DNA from: Lamprobacter modestohalophilus
GTDB taxonomy: Bacteria > Pseudomonadota > Gammaproteobacteria > Chromatiales > Chromatiaceae
DNA length: 64,000 nt
Direction of reading: 5' to 3'
NCBI RefSeq assembly: GCF_016583905.1
Contig: NZ_NRRY01000006.1
Span: forward strand, 62,001 to 126,000
Part shown: positions 43,441 through 52,908 of the stretch, one piece after another
How positions within the stretch are numbered: the first letter of the stretch is position 1
Layout of the letters: every line of letters begins with the position of its first letter
Notes under the pieces: model-generated
What the model was told of the DNA's origin: nothing
What the model saw: only the letters and a program-made list of their open reading frames with translations
Database searches by the model: none
Translations under genes and position numbers: made by a program

Positions 43441-45251
43441 TCGATGATCTCCGTCTTCTTGAAGGGTCGGAAGGGATAGCCCTCGCCGGACAATGCCCAA
43501 TTATAGAATTCGATGTAGTTCAGCCGCAGGCCATGCACCACGCCGCTGACCAGCCCGAGCGCCAGATTCAGGCTATGCCCGATCAGCAGCAGGAGGATCT
43601 GCAGCAGCAGCCCTAGGCCAGGGACATCGGCATCGACCTGCACGGCCAGATCATTGAAGGTCAGCGCCAGCGAGGCCGAGGCGAGACCAAGCGCGAACAG
43701 CCGCAGATAAGACAGCGTGTCGCCGAAGATCTTGGTCACCTGCGACAGCGCCAGCAGCCCGTCGAGGACGCGCATCAGCACTGAGCCGAGGCCCGTGATC
43801 GGGCGCGCACTGCTGCCAAAGAACACCATCGCGAGGCCGATCGCAATCCCGCCGTAGCCGACCAGCTCGATGGTCGCGGCCTGTTCCGGTGGCGCCAAGG
43901 TCAGCCCAAGCCAGAGCCCGAAACCGCTCAGCGCGACCAGGCTCCAGCCGATTGGCGCCAGCGCTTGCAGTCGTGGCCAGAGGTTGCCGACCCGCACTAG
44001 GTTGGCCAGCACCAGATGCAGCACGCCGATGCCGACCGAGAGTCGCATCATGCTGTCGAAGTCCTGGATGTCGAGCAGGTGCAGTTGGGCGGGCAGGCTT
44101 TCGGGCGGCGGCGCCACCCCGAAGTAGCTGCCGACCAGCACGCCCCAGGCGAAGGAGGTCGCGGCGATGCTGCTCGCGAGCACGCGGAAGCGACGTCCCT
44201 TGTTCGAACTGCCGAGCTTGCGCCAGAACAGCAGCAGCCCGAGGCCGAGCAGGGCGGCGTAGCCGGCATCCGAGAGGATCATCGCGAAGAAGAGCGCGAA
44301 CGAGAAAAACAGGATGCGGCTCGGGTCGAAGCTGTCGTAGGCCGGCATCTGGTAGAAGCCGACCAGATCCTCACCGGCGCCGAGCGGTTCCGGATTGGTC
44401 AGTAAGGTCGGCGGTGCGTCGCCCGGCGCTGGGTCTTCGATCAGCAGCGCCAGCCCCTGCTCGGCGGCGAGGGCCTCCACCGCCGGGACCTGCGGCACGC
44501 CGACCCAGCCTTGCACCGCGAACAGGCCATCGGCGTCGAGGGTCAGACTCTGGGCGTGGGTCAGTACGGCCTGATCCTCGGCGCGGGCAAAGTGCTTGCT
44601 GAGCAGGTAGATCCAGCGGGTCAGGGCGCGCCGATCGGCCTCCAGCGCCTCCAGCTCCAGCTCGGCGGCCTCGAGCTGCTGCTCGACCTGGCTCAGCGAT
44701 AGGGCGCCGGTGTGGGTGCGCGGCACCGGCAGCGCGTCGGCTGGCGGCTCCTCCGGCGCGATCACGACCAAGAACGCCTCGCGGTTGTCTTGGTGCACCA
44801 CCTGCCAGGGCAGCTCCAGGTCTTCGAGCTCTTTCAGTCGTCGCAACGGCACCGAGTAGAACCAGAGCTTTTCGCCCGCCAGCGCCTCGCCCGGCGGCAG
44901 GCTGAAGTCGCCCCAGGGCGCGAGATCCTTGGCGCGCTGGGCGAGGGCGTCGCGACGGTCGAGGGTGGCGCGGATCTGATCCTTATTGGCAAGCACCGAC
45001 CGGATGGTCGTGGCCAAGTCGAAGTCGGCCTCGTTGTGCACCTGCCGCCGCTTTTCCGGCTCATCGACCAGATAGCGCAACGCCTGTCGCGCCTCGACGG
45101 CGTGCTCCGGTGGCAGCGTTTCCGGCTGCGATGAGGCGGGCGCGAGCGGCACCAGATGCAGGCAGCCGAGCGCCTGCAGCCGGTCCATCACGGCCTGCTT
45201 TTGATCTTGGCTGCCGACCAGCGACAGCCGCTTCAGTGGCTCAATGGCCAT
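43437..45251 (-). CDS. atpI: V-type ATPase subunit I (membrane stator)
   Basis: Subunit I (a-type) provides the half-channels for ions. The 604-residue protein has a cytoplasmic N-terminal half with coiled coils (ALSLSQVEQQLEAAELELEA) and a membrane half with about seven helices, starting at ILFFSFALFFAMILSDAGY. It includes VTKIFGDTLSYLRLFALGLA, holding the conserved arginine region, and ends HGLRLNYIEFYNWAL, with the family motif. It begins 2 bp after the atpD stop. Confidence 0.92.
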   Translation of the reverse strand: MAIEPLKRLSLVGSQDQKQAVMDRLQALGCLHLVPLAPASSQPETLPPEHAVEARQALRYLVDEPEKRRQVHNEADFDLATTIRSVLANKDQIRATLDRRDALAQRAKDLAPWGDFSLPPGEALAGEKLWFYSVPLRRLKELEDLELPWQVVHQDNREAFLVVIAPEEPPADALPVPRTHTGALSLSQVEQQLEAAELELEALEADRRALTRWIYLLSKHFARAEDQAVLTHAQSLTLDADGLFAVQGWVGVPQVPAVEALAAEQGLALLIEDPAPGDAPPTLLTNPEPLGAGEDLVGFYQMPAYDSFDPSRILFFSFALFFAMILSDAGYAALLGLGLLLFWRKLGSSNKGRRFRVLASSIAATSFAWGVLVGSYFGVAPPPESLPAQLHLLDIQDFDSMMRLSVGIGVLHLVLANLVRVGNLWPRLQALAPIGWSLVALSGFGLWLGLTLAPPEQAATIELVGYGGIAIGLAMVFFGSSARPITGLGSVLMRVLDGLLALSQVTKIFGDTLSYLRLFALGLASASLALTFNDLAVQVDADVPGLGLLLQILLLLIGHSLNLALGLVSGVVHGLRLNYIEFYNWALSGEGYPFRPFKKTEIIE

Positions 45252-45252
45252 C

Positions 45253-45858
45253 TTAGCCTAGCCCCTCCGCGGCACGTTTCTTCTTGGCGATCTTCGAGCG
45301 CACCACGGCGGCGCGCTCGGCATCGGAGAGCGCGATGCGGATGCGCTTGATGTTGGCCCGAGTCTGCGGGATCAGTACCTTGTCGAACAGATTCACGCGC
45401 TGGGTCACGGTGCGCACGGCCTGGTCCAGCAGTGCCAGACGTTGCTCGGCGAGCAGCAGCTCGATGCGCAGCCACAGCGCCTCGCGCAGCTTGTCGACCA
45501 GTGGCTCGATCCAGTGCGGCTTTGATAGGTAGCCATAAGGTCGCACCGCGATCTTCAGCTCGGCCAGCGTCGGTAGCCAGGTGCCCATGCGGTTCTCGCG
45601 CCCAAGCTCGACCTGTTCGACTCGGACCAATCCGGCCAGGTCGACCTCATGGTTGGCGAGCATCGGCAGGGTCTCGGCAACGCGCTGCCGCACCGCCTCC
45701 AGCTTGGCCTCGAGCTCGCGCTGCTCGGCCTGCGCCCGCGCGCGCTCGCCCATTAGCTGCTTGCGCTTCATGTCCAGCGAGGGCAGGAACTGCTGATAGC
45801 TCTTCAGCTGCTGCGACTGCTGCGACAGCGAGGATTTGCTGAGCGAGACCTTGGCCAT
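45253..45858 (-). CDS. atpD: V-type ATPase central stalk subunit D
   Basis: Subunit D is the rotating central shaft. The 201-residue product is almost all helix, with a coiled-coil pair made from the N-terminal (LSKSSLSQQSQQLKSYQQFL and on) and C-terminal stretches (LDQAVRTVTQRVNLFDKVLI then PQTRANIKRIRIALSDAERA). The latter is the family signature. It starts 5 bp after the atpB stop. Confidence 0.92.
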   Translation of the reverse strand: MAKVSLSKSSLSQQSQQLKSYQQFLPSLDMKRKQLMGERARAQAEQRELEAKLEAVRQRVAETLPMLANHEVDLAGLVRVEQVELGRENRMGTWLPTLAELKIAVRPYGYLSKPHWIEPLVDKLREALWLRIELLLAEQRLALLDQAVRTVTQRVNLFDKVLIPQTRANIKRIRIALSDAERAAVVRSKIAKKKRAAEGLG

Positions 45859-45863
45859 GAGGT

Positions 45864-47219
45864 TTAAGACGCTGCGCCGGCGGCCTCACGCGGAAAATAC
45901 TTGTCGATCAGCTGCTGCTTCATCAATAGCTCTTCCGGATCGAAGCACTCGGCCATGGTCTGCCAGCAGAGATCCAGCGCTTTTTCTAGCGGCAGGCTGA
46001 CATTGATGTCCATGAACCGCTCCCGAAATAGGTCGCCGAAGCGCAGCAGCTTCTCATCGAAGTCGCTCAGCTCGAAGGCCATCGCCTGCTTCTGTTGCGC
46101 ATCCTTGGCGCCGGAGTAGAAGCGGATCATGGTGTTCATGACCTGGCCATGATCCTCGCGCGTGACCTTGCCGATCACATGCTGTTTCAGGCGCGACAGG
46201 CTGCCGAATGGATCGAGCACACCATCGTGCAGATAGAACTGACCCTCGGTGATGTAGCCGGTGTTATCCGGCACCGGATGGGTCACATCGCCGCCCGGCA
46301 TGGTGGTCACGGTGAGGATGGTCAGCGAGCCGCCTTCGCGATAGTCAGCGGCCTTCTCGTAGCGGCGCGCCAGCTGCGAGTAGAGATCGCCCATGTAGCC
46401 GCGGTTCGAGGGTACCGCTTCCATGGCGATGCCGACCTCTTTCATGGCATCAGCGTAGGCGGTCATGTCGGTCAGCAGCACCAGCACGCGCTTGCCTTCC
46501 TCGAGCGCGAACTTCTCGGCCACCGCTAAGGCCATGTCCGGCACCAGAAGGCGCTCGACCACCGGGTCGGCGGAGAGGTTCACGAACATCACCGTGCGGG
46601 CGAAGATGCCGGCATCCTCGAACTGGCGACGGAAGAAATAGTAGTCGTCGAAGATCAGGCCGAGACCGCCGAAGACGATGATATCGGCATCGGCCTGCAC
46701 GCCGATGCGCGCCAGCAGCTGGTTGTAGGGCTCGCCAGCAACCGAGAAGATCGGGATCTTCTGGCTCTCGACCAGGGCGTTGAAGACATCGATCATCGGC
46801 ACGTCGGTGCGGATCATCTTCGACGCCAGCAGCCGCCGCGCCGGATTCACCGAGGGGCCGCCGGTCGGGATCTTGGGCTCGTCATCCAGCTCGGGGCCGG
46901 CATCGAGCAGGCCGCCATCGCCGCGAAAGACCCGGCCAAGGATGTTTGTCGAGTAGGCCGCGCGCATCGCATGGCCGAGAAATTGCACGGTCGAGGCGGT
47001 CGAGACGCCCTTGGTGCCGGAGAACACCTGCAGCGAGACCTGCTCGCGATCGATCTTGATCACCCGCGCTAGCGAGCGGAAGCCGTCAACGCCTTCGACC
47101 AGCGCCAGATCGTCATAGGCGATGGTCGGCGCCTCGGCGCTGGCGCGTGCGACGCGCACCTTGAGCAGATCGCCGACGATCTCGACGATGTCGGTGTAGC
47201 GGGTCAGTGTGTGGGCCAT
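45864..47219 (-). CDS. atpB: V-type ATPase regulatory subunit B
   Basis: Subunit B alternates with A in the V1 hexamer and has a non-catalytic nucleotide site. The 451-residue product has no Walker A lysine pattern, as expected. It carries SAGEPYNQLLARI-like SVAGEPYNQLLARIG, LVLLTDMTAYADAMKEVGI, VPSNRGYMGDLYSQLARRYE and VTTMPGGDVTHPVPDNTGYI. It is the first gene of this operon; the roughly 200 bp upstream should hold the promoter. ATG at 47219. Confidence 0.95.
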   Translation of the reverse strand: MAHTLTRYTDIVEIVGDLLKVRVARASAEAPTIAYDDLALVEGVDGFRSLARVIKIDREQVSLQVFSGTKGVSTASTVQFLGHAMRAAYSTNILGRVFRGDGGLLDAGPELDDEPKIPTGGPSVNPARRLLASKMIRTDVPMIDVFNALVESQKIPIFSVAGEPYNQLLARIGVQADADIIVFGGLGLIFDDYYFFRRQFEDAGIFARTVMFVNLSADPVVERLLVPDMALAVAEKFALEEGKRVLVLLTDMTAYADAMKEVGIAMEAVPSNRGYMGDLYSQLARRYEKAADYREGGSLTILTVTTMPGGDVTHPVPDNTGYITEGQFYLHDGVLDPFGSLSRLKQHVIGKVTREDHGQVMNTMIRFYSGAKDAQQKQAMAFELSDFDEKLLRFGDLFRERFMDINVSLPLEKALDLCWQTMAECFDPEELLMKQQLIDKYFPREAAGAAS

Positions 47220-47437
47220 GCGGTTTCCTCTTGGCGCAGTTCGGTGTCCGACGACAGTCGGCGCCCTCGCTTGCGGATGCCTACGTTAGACCGCCTTGAG
47301 CTGGACTGCAATCTCAGTTCTGTGTCCGTCTCTGGTGATGCGTAACGATCAGCGGCTCCCTAGATCCCTCAACCTCCGGCTGCTCCGTATCGTTTCCGAA
47401 TCGGCGGGCAAGGTCCTGTTTGCGCTGATAAGCTATC

Positions 47438-47744
47438 ATGATGAAAGCTGAGCCGCTTCTATCGTATCGCCAGCAATTGACCGCATCCCTCTTCAAGGAG
47501 ATCAGCGTCTGGCGTCTACCGCAGCCGCTCGTTGGAAGCTCGCATCCTTAACAAATACCGATTGGCGCTGGTCAGTGGCGATCAATGCGTCCTGCGATAC
47601 GACAACGAGCGCGGAAAAGGCGATCACAAGCACATCGGTGATCAGGAATACGCGTTGACCTTTAGCTCAATGCCGCAGCTCCTGATCGATTTCGACCGCG
47701 ATATCCAGTGCTGGAGCCAGACCCATGAGCACGCTGATGATTGA
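47438..47744 (+). pseudogene. Frameshifted TumE-like toxin gene, copy 1
   Basis: From the ATG at 47438 the frame encodes MMKAEPLLSYRQQLTASLFK then EISVWRLPQPLVGSSHP, and stops at TAA (47549-47551). The rest of a TumE protein, KYRLALVSGDQCVLRYDNER then GKGDHKHIG, continues in the +1 frame to 47744. Compared with the intact copy at 52399-52674 (GSAHRFKYRLVLIVDGVCVL), one extra base near 47549 (CCTTAACAAA) explains the break. Total length is 102 codons plus one base. It overlaps the following antitoxin-type gene by 20 bp. Confidence 0.75.
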
Positions 47745-48072
47745 AGTCGCGAGCGAGGAAGAAGCGCTCGCTCAAGCGATCTCATCGCTAGAGCAGGATA
47801 CACCGCAACCGCCTCGCTACTTGTTTACGACGCAAGAGGGTTTGCTCGATACGCTGACCAGTCATCGCTTTGCCATCCTGAAGGCGTTGGCGGGAGCTGG
47901 TCCGATTGACATGCACGAGCTGGCCCGAAAGGTCGGTCGTGACCTGAGCGCGGTCCAGGCCGACACTCAGCGCCTGAGCGCGATTGGGCTGATCGATAAG
48001 ACCGAGGGCGGCATGCTGCACTTTCCCTATGATGCGATCGATATCCACCTCGGCTGGCGTGCAGCGGCCTGA
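47725..48072 (+). CDS. TumA-like winged-helix antitoxin, copy 1
   Basis: The 115-residue protein has a Glu-rich start and a winged helix-turn-helix from about residue 35 (LTSHRFAILKALAGAGPIDM and HELARKVGRDLSAVQADTQR then LSAIGLIDKTEGG). This fits the HVO_A0114-type regulators that accompany TumE (DUF6516) toxins as TumA antitoxins. The toxin gene just upstream is frameshifted, so this antitoxin has no working local partner. A paralog lies inverted at 52044-52388. Confidence 0.8.
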   Translation: MSTLMIEVASEEEALAQAISSLEQDTPQPPRYLFTTQEGLLDTLTSHRFAILKALAGAGPIDMHELARKVGRDLSAVQADTQRLSAIGLIDKTEGGMLHFPYDAIDIHLGWRAAA

Positions 48073-48171
48073 GGATGTCAGCTGTTGTGCGGCGACCTGA
48101 GCGGGGCTCTGCTCTGCAGGCCTCGGCGTGCTGGCGTACTATGCGACCTCCTTGCACTGCTGGATAGGACG

Positions 48172-51100
48172 ATGCCGAACGATCCGCTGAATGCCGACTC
48201 GACGTCTGCGTCGATACCAGATCCTGACCTTGCCGCTTTTGCGGAGACTGCAACGTTTAGCGAATCAACAGAGCCTGCCGATTCGGGTCAGCAAGCCGAT
48301 CCGCTGCTGCTCGATAGCGAGCAGATCCAAGCGCTGGCGGAGCCATCGGTGGTGCGCGCCGGACTGCGGCATTGCAACGAACTGCGGGTCACAGCGCTCG
48401 ATCGGTCGCCGAACGGCCTCTATGCTCGTGTTGAGGATGCTGAGACTGAGGAGCAGCTCGAGGTTGAGATTACCATCGACGCCGCTGATGCCGTGGAGGC
48501 TCATGCTGCTCCTGGCGCTGCGAGTGCTGCTGATGCTCCAGGCACTCCCGGTGTTGGGAGTGCTGCCGATGCTGCTGGTGTTGCCGGTACCGCGGATGAG
48601 GCCGATGAACTGGATGCTGAACGTGTTGCGGAAGGCGATGCCAATGCCACCAGGCGCACTATCGGCAGAGGCAACACCAGGCTGCTAGCCGGCTGCCAAT
48701 GCGATGGCTGCGACGATGGCGTCTTTTGCGTCCACGCGATCGCCGCACTCTTCGCCTATGCCAAAGGTCAGGGCCAATCACCAAGCGACCCCGCGCTGCT
48801 CGCCGACGCCCAACGCTCGGCACTGGAGGAACGGCTGGCCAAGGCCCGCGCCGAGGTCCATGTCGAGCCGCTGTCAGACTCGGCCAAGGCGGCGGGCTAT
48901 GGGCTGTGGCGGGCGCACTCGCTGCAATCGGCGACCCACTTCTCGAGCGATTACCGCGTCCATCTCCGCGCCTTCGATCGGCGCGCCAACTATTGCACCT
49001 GCCCAGATTTCGCCACCAACGAGCTGGGCACCTGCAAGCACGTCGAAGCAGTCCTGCATCGGCTGCGCAAGCGCCGCGACTTTAAGCGCATCGCCCAGCA
49101 GCCGCCACCGCGCAGCGCGGTGTTCTTAGATTGGGAGGGCGCGCAGGCGCCGACTATCCGCCTACATCGCGGCGCCGAGACCGCGACCGACCTGCTGCCG
49201 CTGCTACAAGAGCATTTCGACGCCGACGGCCGTTTCCGGCTGCGCCTGCCCGACGATTTTCTGCGCTTTGCCGACCAGGTCGCCGAGCGTGGCGATCTCG
49301 AGATCGGCGACGACGCCCTCGGCTACGCGCGCCGGCTGGCTGAGGATGCCGCGCGCGCGGTGCGAGCGGCCGAGATCGGCGAGCGGATTCGCGACAGCGG
49401 CGGTCGGCTGCCCGGGGTCCAGGCCAAGCTCTATCCCTATCAAACCGATGGCGTCGCCTTCCTCGCCGGTCGCGGACGCGCCCTGCTCGCCGACGACATG
49501 GGTCTGGGCAAGACCCTACAGGCGATCGCCGCCGCCTATTGGCTGCATCGCAACGATGGCGTCGAGCGCGTGCTGGTGGTCTGCCCGGCCTCGCTGAAGC
49601 TGCAATGGGCGCGCGAGATCCAGCGTTTCACCGACGTCGATGTGCAGGTCGTGCAAGGGCCGGTGGCGGCGCGCGGCGTGCAGTATCGCAAGGGACGCGG
49701 CTTCTACGTCGTCAACTACGAGCTGGTGATGCGCGATCTCAGCATCATCAATGCTGACCTGCGTCCGGACTTGCTGATCCTCGACGAGGCCCAGCGCATC
49801 AAGAACTGGCGCACCAAGATTGCCAGTGCGGTCAAGCAGATCGGCTCGCGCTACGCCTTCGTGCTCACCGGCACGCCGCTCGAGAATCGTCTTGAGGATC
49901 TCTACAGTCTGCTGCAGGTGATCGACCCGCGTGTGCTAGGTCCGCTGTGGCGCTACCTGGTCGATTTCCACATCACCGACGATCGCGGCAAGGTGCTCGG
50001 CTACCGCAATCTCTCCGAGCTGCGGCGGCGGCTGGCGCCGGTGATGTTGCGGCGCGATCGCAGCCTGGTGCGCGATCAATTGCCAGAGCGCATCCTGACC
50101 CGCGTCGATGTGCCGATGTCGGGGCTGCAGCAGGAGATCCACGACGACGCCATCAATGCCGCAGCGATCCTGGCGCAGATCATGAAGCGGCGCCCACTGA
50201 CGCCGAGCGAGCAGAACCGGATGATGGCGGCGCTGCAACGGGCGCGGATGGCCTGCAACGCGGCGGCGCTGGTTGATCCGGAGCTGGCGCAGAAGCGGCA
50301 CGGCAGCAGCGCGCCCAAGCTCGATGAGCTGGAGACGCTGCTTGATGAGGTGTGCCGCCTGGCTGGCCTCAAGGTCGTGGTCTTCTCGCAGTGGGCAGTG
50401 ATGACCGAGCTGGTCGAGCAGCGTGTGCGCGCCATGCGGCTCGGCAGCGTGCGTCTGCATGGTGGCGTGCCGACCGCCAATCGCGGTGCCCTGATGGACC
50501 GCTTCCGCGACGATGACGCGATCCAGGTCTTCATCTCCACCGATGCCGGCGGTGTCGGCCTGAACCTGCAAAACGCTGCGGTGCTGATCAACCTGGATAT
50601 CCCCTGGAACCCGGCGGTGCTCGAGCAGCGCATCGCGCGCGTGCATCGGCTTGGTCAGCGGCAGAAGGTGCAGGCGATCCTGCTGGTGGCGCCGGACTCC
50701 TATGAGGAACGGGTGCTGGGGCTGGTGCAGGGTAAGCGGGAGCTGTTCGACAACGTCGTGCACGCGGATGCGACCGAGGATGTGGTTAGCGTCTCCAAGC
50801 GGCTTGCTGAGGTGTTGGCGGATGATTTGACAGGGCCGTCGGGGCCGGCTGATCGACCGGTGGGACCGACAGCGGAGACCGATGAGGGCGCCGGGGCCAA
50901 GGGCGAGGGTGCATCGGGAACCGACGAGACCGCGCAAGAGGGTCTGCCAGGGGCAGGGCTTGGCGACGCGCTGGAGAGCGAGCGAGCTGGCGAGACGGAC
51001 GCCGCGGGTGCCGAAGCTGAGGAGACCGAGCGTGGCGGGCAGGCTGGTATCGCAGATACCGCTGGTTTTGCGGACAGAACTGGCGCGGAAACCGGCGCGG

Positions 51101-51966
51101 AGTCCGATGCTGCAGGCGCTGCTGGCACGGAAACTGGCACGGAGTCCGATGCTGCAGGCGCTGCTGGCACGGAAACTGGCACGGAGTCTAATGCGATAGG
51201 CACGGCTGGCGCTGAAACCCAAACCGAGTCCGATGCTGAGCAGGAGCTGCTTGCGGCCGAGTCTGCGCGGCGATCTTCGTCCTCCACGACAAGGCTGCGC
51301 CCAGACCTCGATGACGCGGTGCGCGATTGCGTGATCGCGCTGCAGACCCAATTCGGCGCGCGGATTCAGCGCATGCTCGCCCAGCGTCGCCGCGATAGCG
51401 GTCTTGGCGTGGGCATGGGCGGCCTACTGGTGGTGCTGGATCGAGTCGAAGAGACCGACGACGAGATCGCCGCCGGGCTGTCCGAGCGGGTGCCGGTCGC
51501 GCTGATCGATCGCCGCACCCTCGCGAGTCTAGGCCGACTCGGCGAGGCCTCGCCGGTAGCTGAGGCAGAGCCGGTGTTTGGCGCCGAGGTTGAAGATGCT
51601 AACGCCGGTGGCGCCCAGGAGGCACCAGTCGAGCCACCACTGCTGCGTAAGGCGCGTGAGGCCATCGATGCCGCGCGCATGCTGATCCAGCAGCGCTGCC
51701 CAGGGCCGGCGTTGGACCTGATGCTCTCCGGTCTGCTCGCCGCTGCCGCCCACCGCGTCGGCCGCGCTGATCCGCCGAGTCCATCGCAGGCCGGCATCTG
51801 GCTCTATGGCGAGGTGCTGCCAGCAGGTCTGCTGGAGCAGTCAGACATCGCGCTGCTGATGCGCGCCATCGCGCTGGGCCAAGGCGCCGATGCGGTGCCG
51901 GAGGGGCTACTGACGGCGCTCGCCGATGATGCGGCGGCCTTTATCGAGGGCGCTGCCAGCACTTGA
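48172..51966 (+). CDS. SWIM zinc-finger SNF2-family helicase
   Basis: From the ATG at 48172 (AGGA upstream) the product is 1264 residues. Two SWIM-type C-x-C...C-x-H zinc motifs come first (CQCDGCDDGVFCVH, about residues 175-190; CTCPDFATNELGTCKH, about 275-290). The SNF2 ATPase follows: DDMGLGKTLQAIAAAYW near 442, LILDEAQRIKNW near 535, STDAGGVGLNLQNAAVLINL and RVHRLGQRQ near 785-830. After about residue 890 comes a long Glu/Gly/Ala/Thr tail with a 14-residue repeat (ESDAAGAAGTETGT-type, 42 bp), then a helical end. An Ala/Gly-rich insertion also lies around residues 110-135. SWIM-SNF2 proteins are common chromosomal translocases of unclear role. Inverted TumE/TumA-type modules lie on both sides. 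Confidence 0.88.
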   Translation: MPNDPLNADSTSASIPDPDLAAFAETATFSESTEPADSGQQADPLLLDSEQIQALAEPSVVRAGLRHCNELRVTALDRSPNGLYARVEDAETEEQLEVEITIDAADAVEAHAAPGAASAADAPGTPGVGSAADAAGVAGTADEADELDAERVAEGDANATRRTIGRGNTRLLAGCQCDGCDDGVFCVHAIAALFAYAKGQGQSPSDPALLADAQRSALEERLAKARAEVHVEPLSDSAKAAGYGLWRAHSLQSATHFSSDYRVHLRAFDRRANYCTCPDFATNELGTCKHVEAVLHRLRKRRDFKRIAQQPPPRSAVFLDWEGAQAPTIRLHRGAETATDLLPLLQEHFDADGRFRLRLPDDFLRFADQVAERGDLEIGDDALGYARRLAEDAARAVRAAEIGERIRDSGGRLPGVQAKLYPYQTDGVAFLAGRGRALLADDMGLGKTLQAIAAAYWLHRNDGVERVLVVCPASLKLQWAREIQRFTDVDVQVVQGPVAARGVQYRKGRGFYVVNYELVMRDLSIINADLRPDLLILDEAQRIKNWRTKIASAVKQIGSRYAFVLTGTPLENRLEDLYSLLQVIDPRVLGPLWRYLVDFHITDDRGKVLGYRNLSELRRRLAPVMLRRDRSLVRDQLPERILTRVDVPMSGLQQEIHDDAINAAAILAQIMKRRPLTPSEQNRMMAALQRARMACNAAALVDPELAQKRHGSSAPKLDELETLLDEVCRLAGLKVVVFSQWAVMTELVEQRVRAMRLGSVRLHGGVPTANRGALMDRFRDDDAIQVFISTDAGGVGLNLQNAAVLINLDIPWNPAVLEQRIARVHRLGQRQKVQAILLVAPDSYEERVLGLVQGKRELFDNVVHADATEDVVSVSKRLAEVLADDLTGPSGPADRPVGPTAETDEGAGAKGEGASGTDETAQEGLPGAGLGDALESERAGETDAAGAEAEETERGGQAGIADTAGFADRTGAETGAESDAAGAAGTETGTESDAAGAAGTETGTESNAIGTAGAETQTESDAEQELLAAESARRSSSSTTRLRPDLDDAVRDCVIALQTQFGARIQRMLAQRRRDSGLGVGMGGLLVVLDRVEETDDEIAAGLSERVPVALIDRRTLASLGRLGEASPVAEAEPVFGAEVEDANAGGAQEAPVEPPLLRKAREAIDAARMLIQQRCPGPALDLMLSGLLAAAAHRVGRADPPSPSQAGIWLYGEVLPAGLLEQSDIALLMRAIALGQGADAVPEGLLTALADDAAAFIEGAAST

Positions 51967-52043
51967 ATCCACGGTTTCCAGCAGGACGGATTGACTTGGC
52001 GGAACAACAATTTGTGAAGGATGGATCAACACATTGGCACCTC

Positions 52044-52388
52044 TCAGGCCGCAGCCTGACAATGCAGGTCGACTCGCACCTCGTCATAGGGCAAGAGCAA
52101 TTTGCCGTCATCGGTCTTGTCGATCAATCCGCAGAGAACCATGCGCTGGGTATCGGTATGGACTCCCTTGACATCACGCCCGACACGCCGAGCCAGTTCG
52201 CGGACCCCGAGGGGGCCTGAGCCTAACAGCGCCTTGACGATGGCCCAACGGTTGGGGGTCAGCATGGAGAGTAGGCTTTCTTCGCTGTTGAACGAGTAAG
52301 CGCAGCCTTGGGGTTCGCCGCGGAAGGCTGCATCCAGCCGCGCTTTGACGGATTCCAGGTCTGAGACATTGATGATTAACGTCGCCAT
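52044..52388 (-). CDS. TumA-like winged-helix antitoxin, copy 2
   Basis: The 114-residue protein (ATG at 52388 after GAGGAGTCAACC) has the same winged-helix core as copy 1: LTPNRWAIVKALLGSGPLGV, RELARRVGRDVKGVHTDTQR, then MVLCGLIDKTDDGKLLLPYD. It is 10 bp after an intact TumE-like gene, the normal toxin-antitoxin order. It should repress the operon and neutralise TumE. Confidence 0.82.
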   Translation of the reverse strand: MATLIINVSDLESVKARLDAAFRGEPQGCAYSFNSEESLLSMLTPNRWAIVKALLGSGPLGVRELARRVGRDVKGVHTDTQRMVLCGLIDKTDDGKLLLPYDEVRVDLHCQAAA

Positions 52389-52398
52389 GGTTGACTCC

Positions 52399-52674
52399 TC
52401 ACAAGCAGCTGACATCGGTCCAAAAGTCCTGAGTCAACTGTTTGAGGTTAGTAAATGAATAAGGAATCTCGTGGCTGCCAACATGCTTGTGATCCCCTTT
52501 GCTGGCTTCGTTGTCATAGCGCAGCACACAGACGCCATCGACAATCAAGACTAATCGGTACTTGAACCGATGTGCACTCCCTCGGAGCGGCGCCGGAAGT
52601 TCCCAGACGATAAGCTCAACAAAGCGATCTGTTGCAAGCTCGAAGCGGTCTTTGAGGATCAAGGTTGCCGGCAT
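52399..52674 (-). CDS. TumE-like toxin (DUF6516), copy 2, intact
   Basis: The 91-residue protein contains FVELIVWELPAPLRGSAHRF then KYRLVLIVDGVCVLRYDNEA and KGDHKHVG, the conserved core of the TumE/DUF6516 family, whose target is unknown. It is intact, unlike the copy at 47438-47744. The pair is on the opposite strand from copy 1, so the two modules face each other across the SNF2 gene. ATG at 52674. Confidence 0.8.
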   Translation of the reverse strand: MPATLILKDRFELATDRFVELIVWELPAPLRGSAHRFKYRLVLIVDGVCVLRYDNEASKGDHKHVGSHEIPYSFTNLKQLTQDFWTDVSCL

Positions 52675-52908
52675 GTTGTCAGTGTAACAACATCAGCAGT
52701 GTGCGGCTAGTTGCCCGGCGCTCACGTAGGAGTTCATTCACTGCTTGCGTGAAACATTCCAGTCACGTGACGCATGTCAAAACGACCTGGATGTGTTGTC
52801 TTTTTGGTTGAGTTTCTCGTCATCCAACCTCGAACGCTCTGTCGTGATCCAGTCATGAAATGCCCGCAGTGCGGCACTACGTCCATCTACTCGGCTGCGT
52901 TCGAGAAA

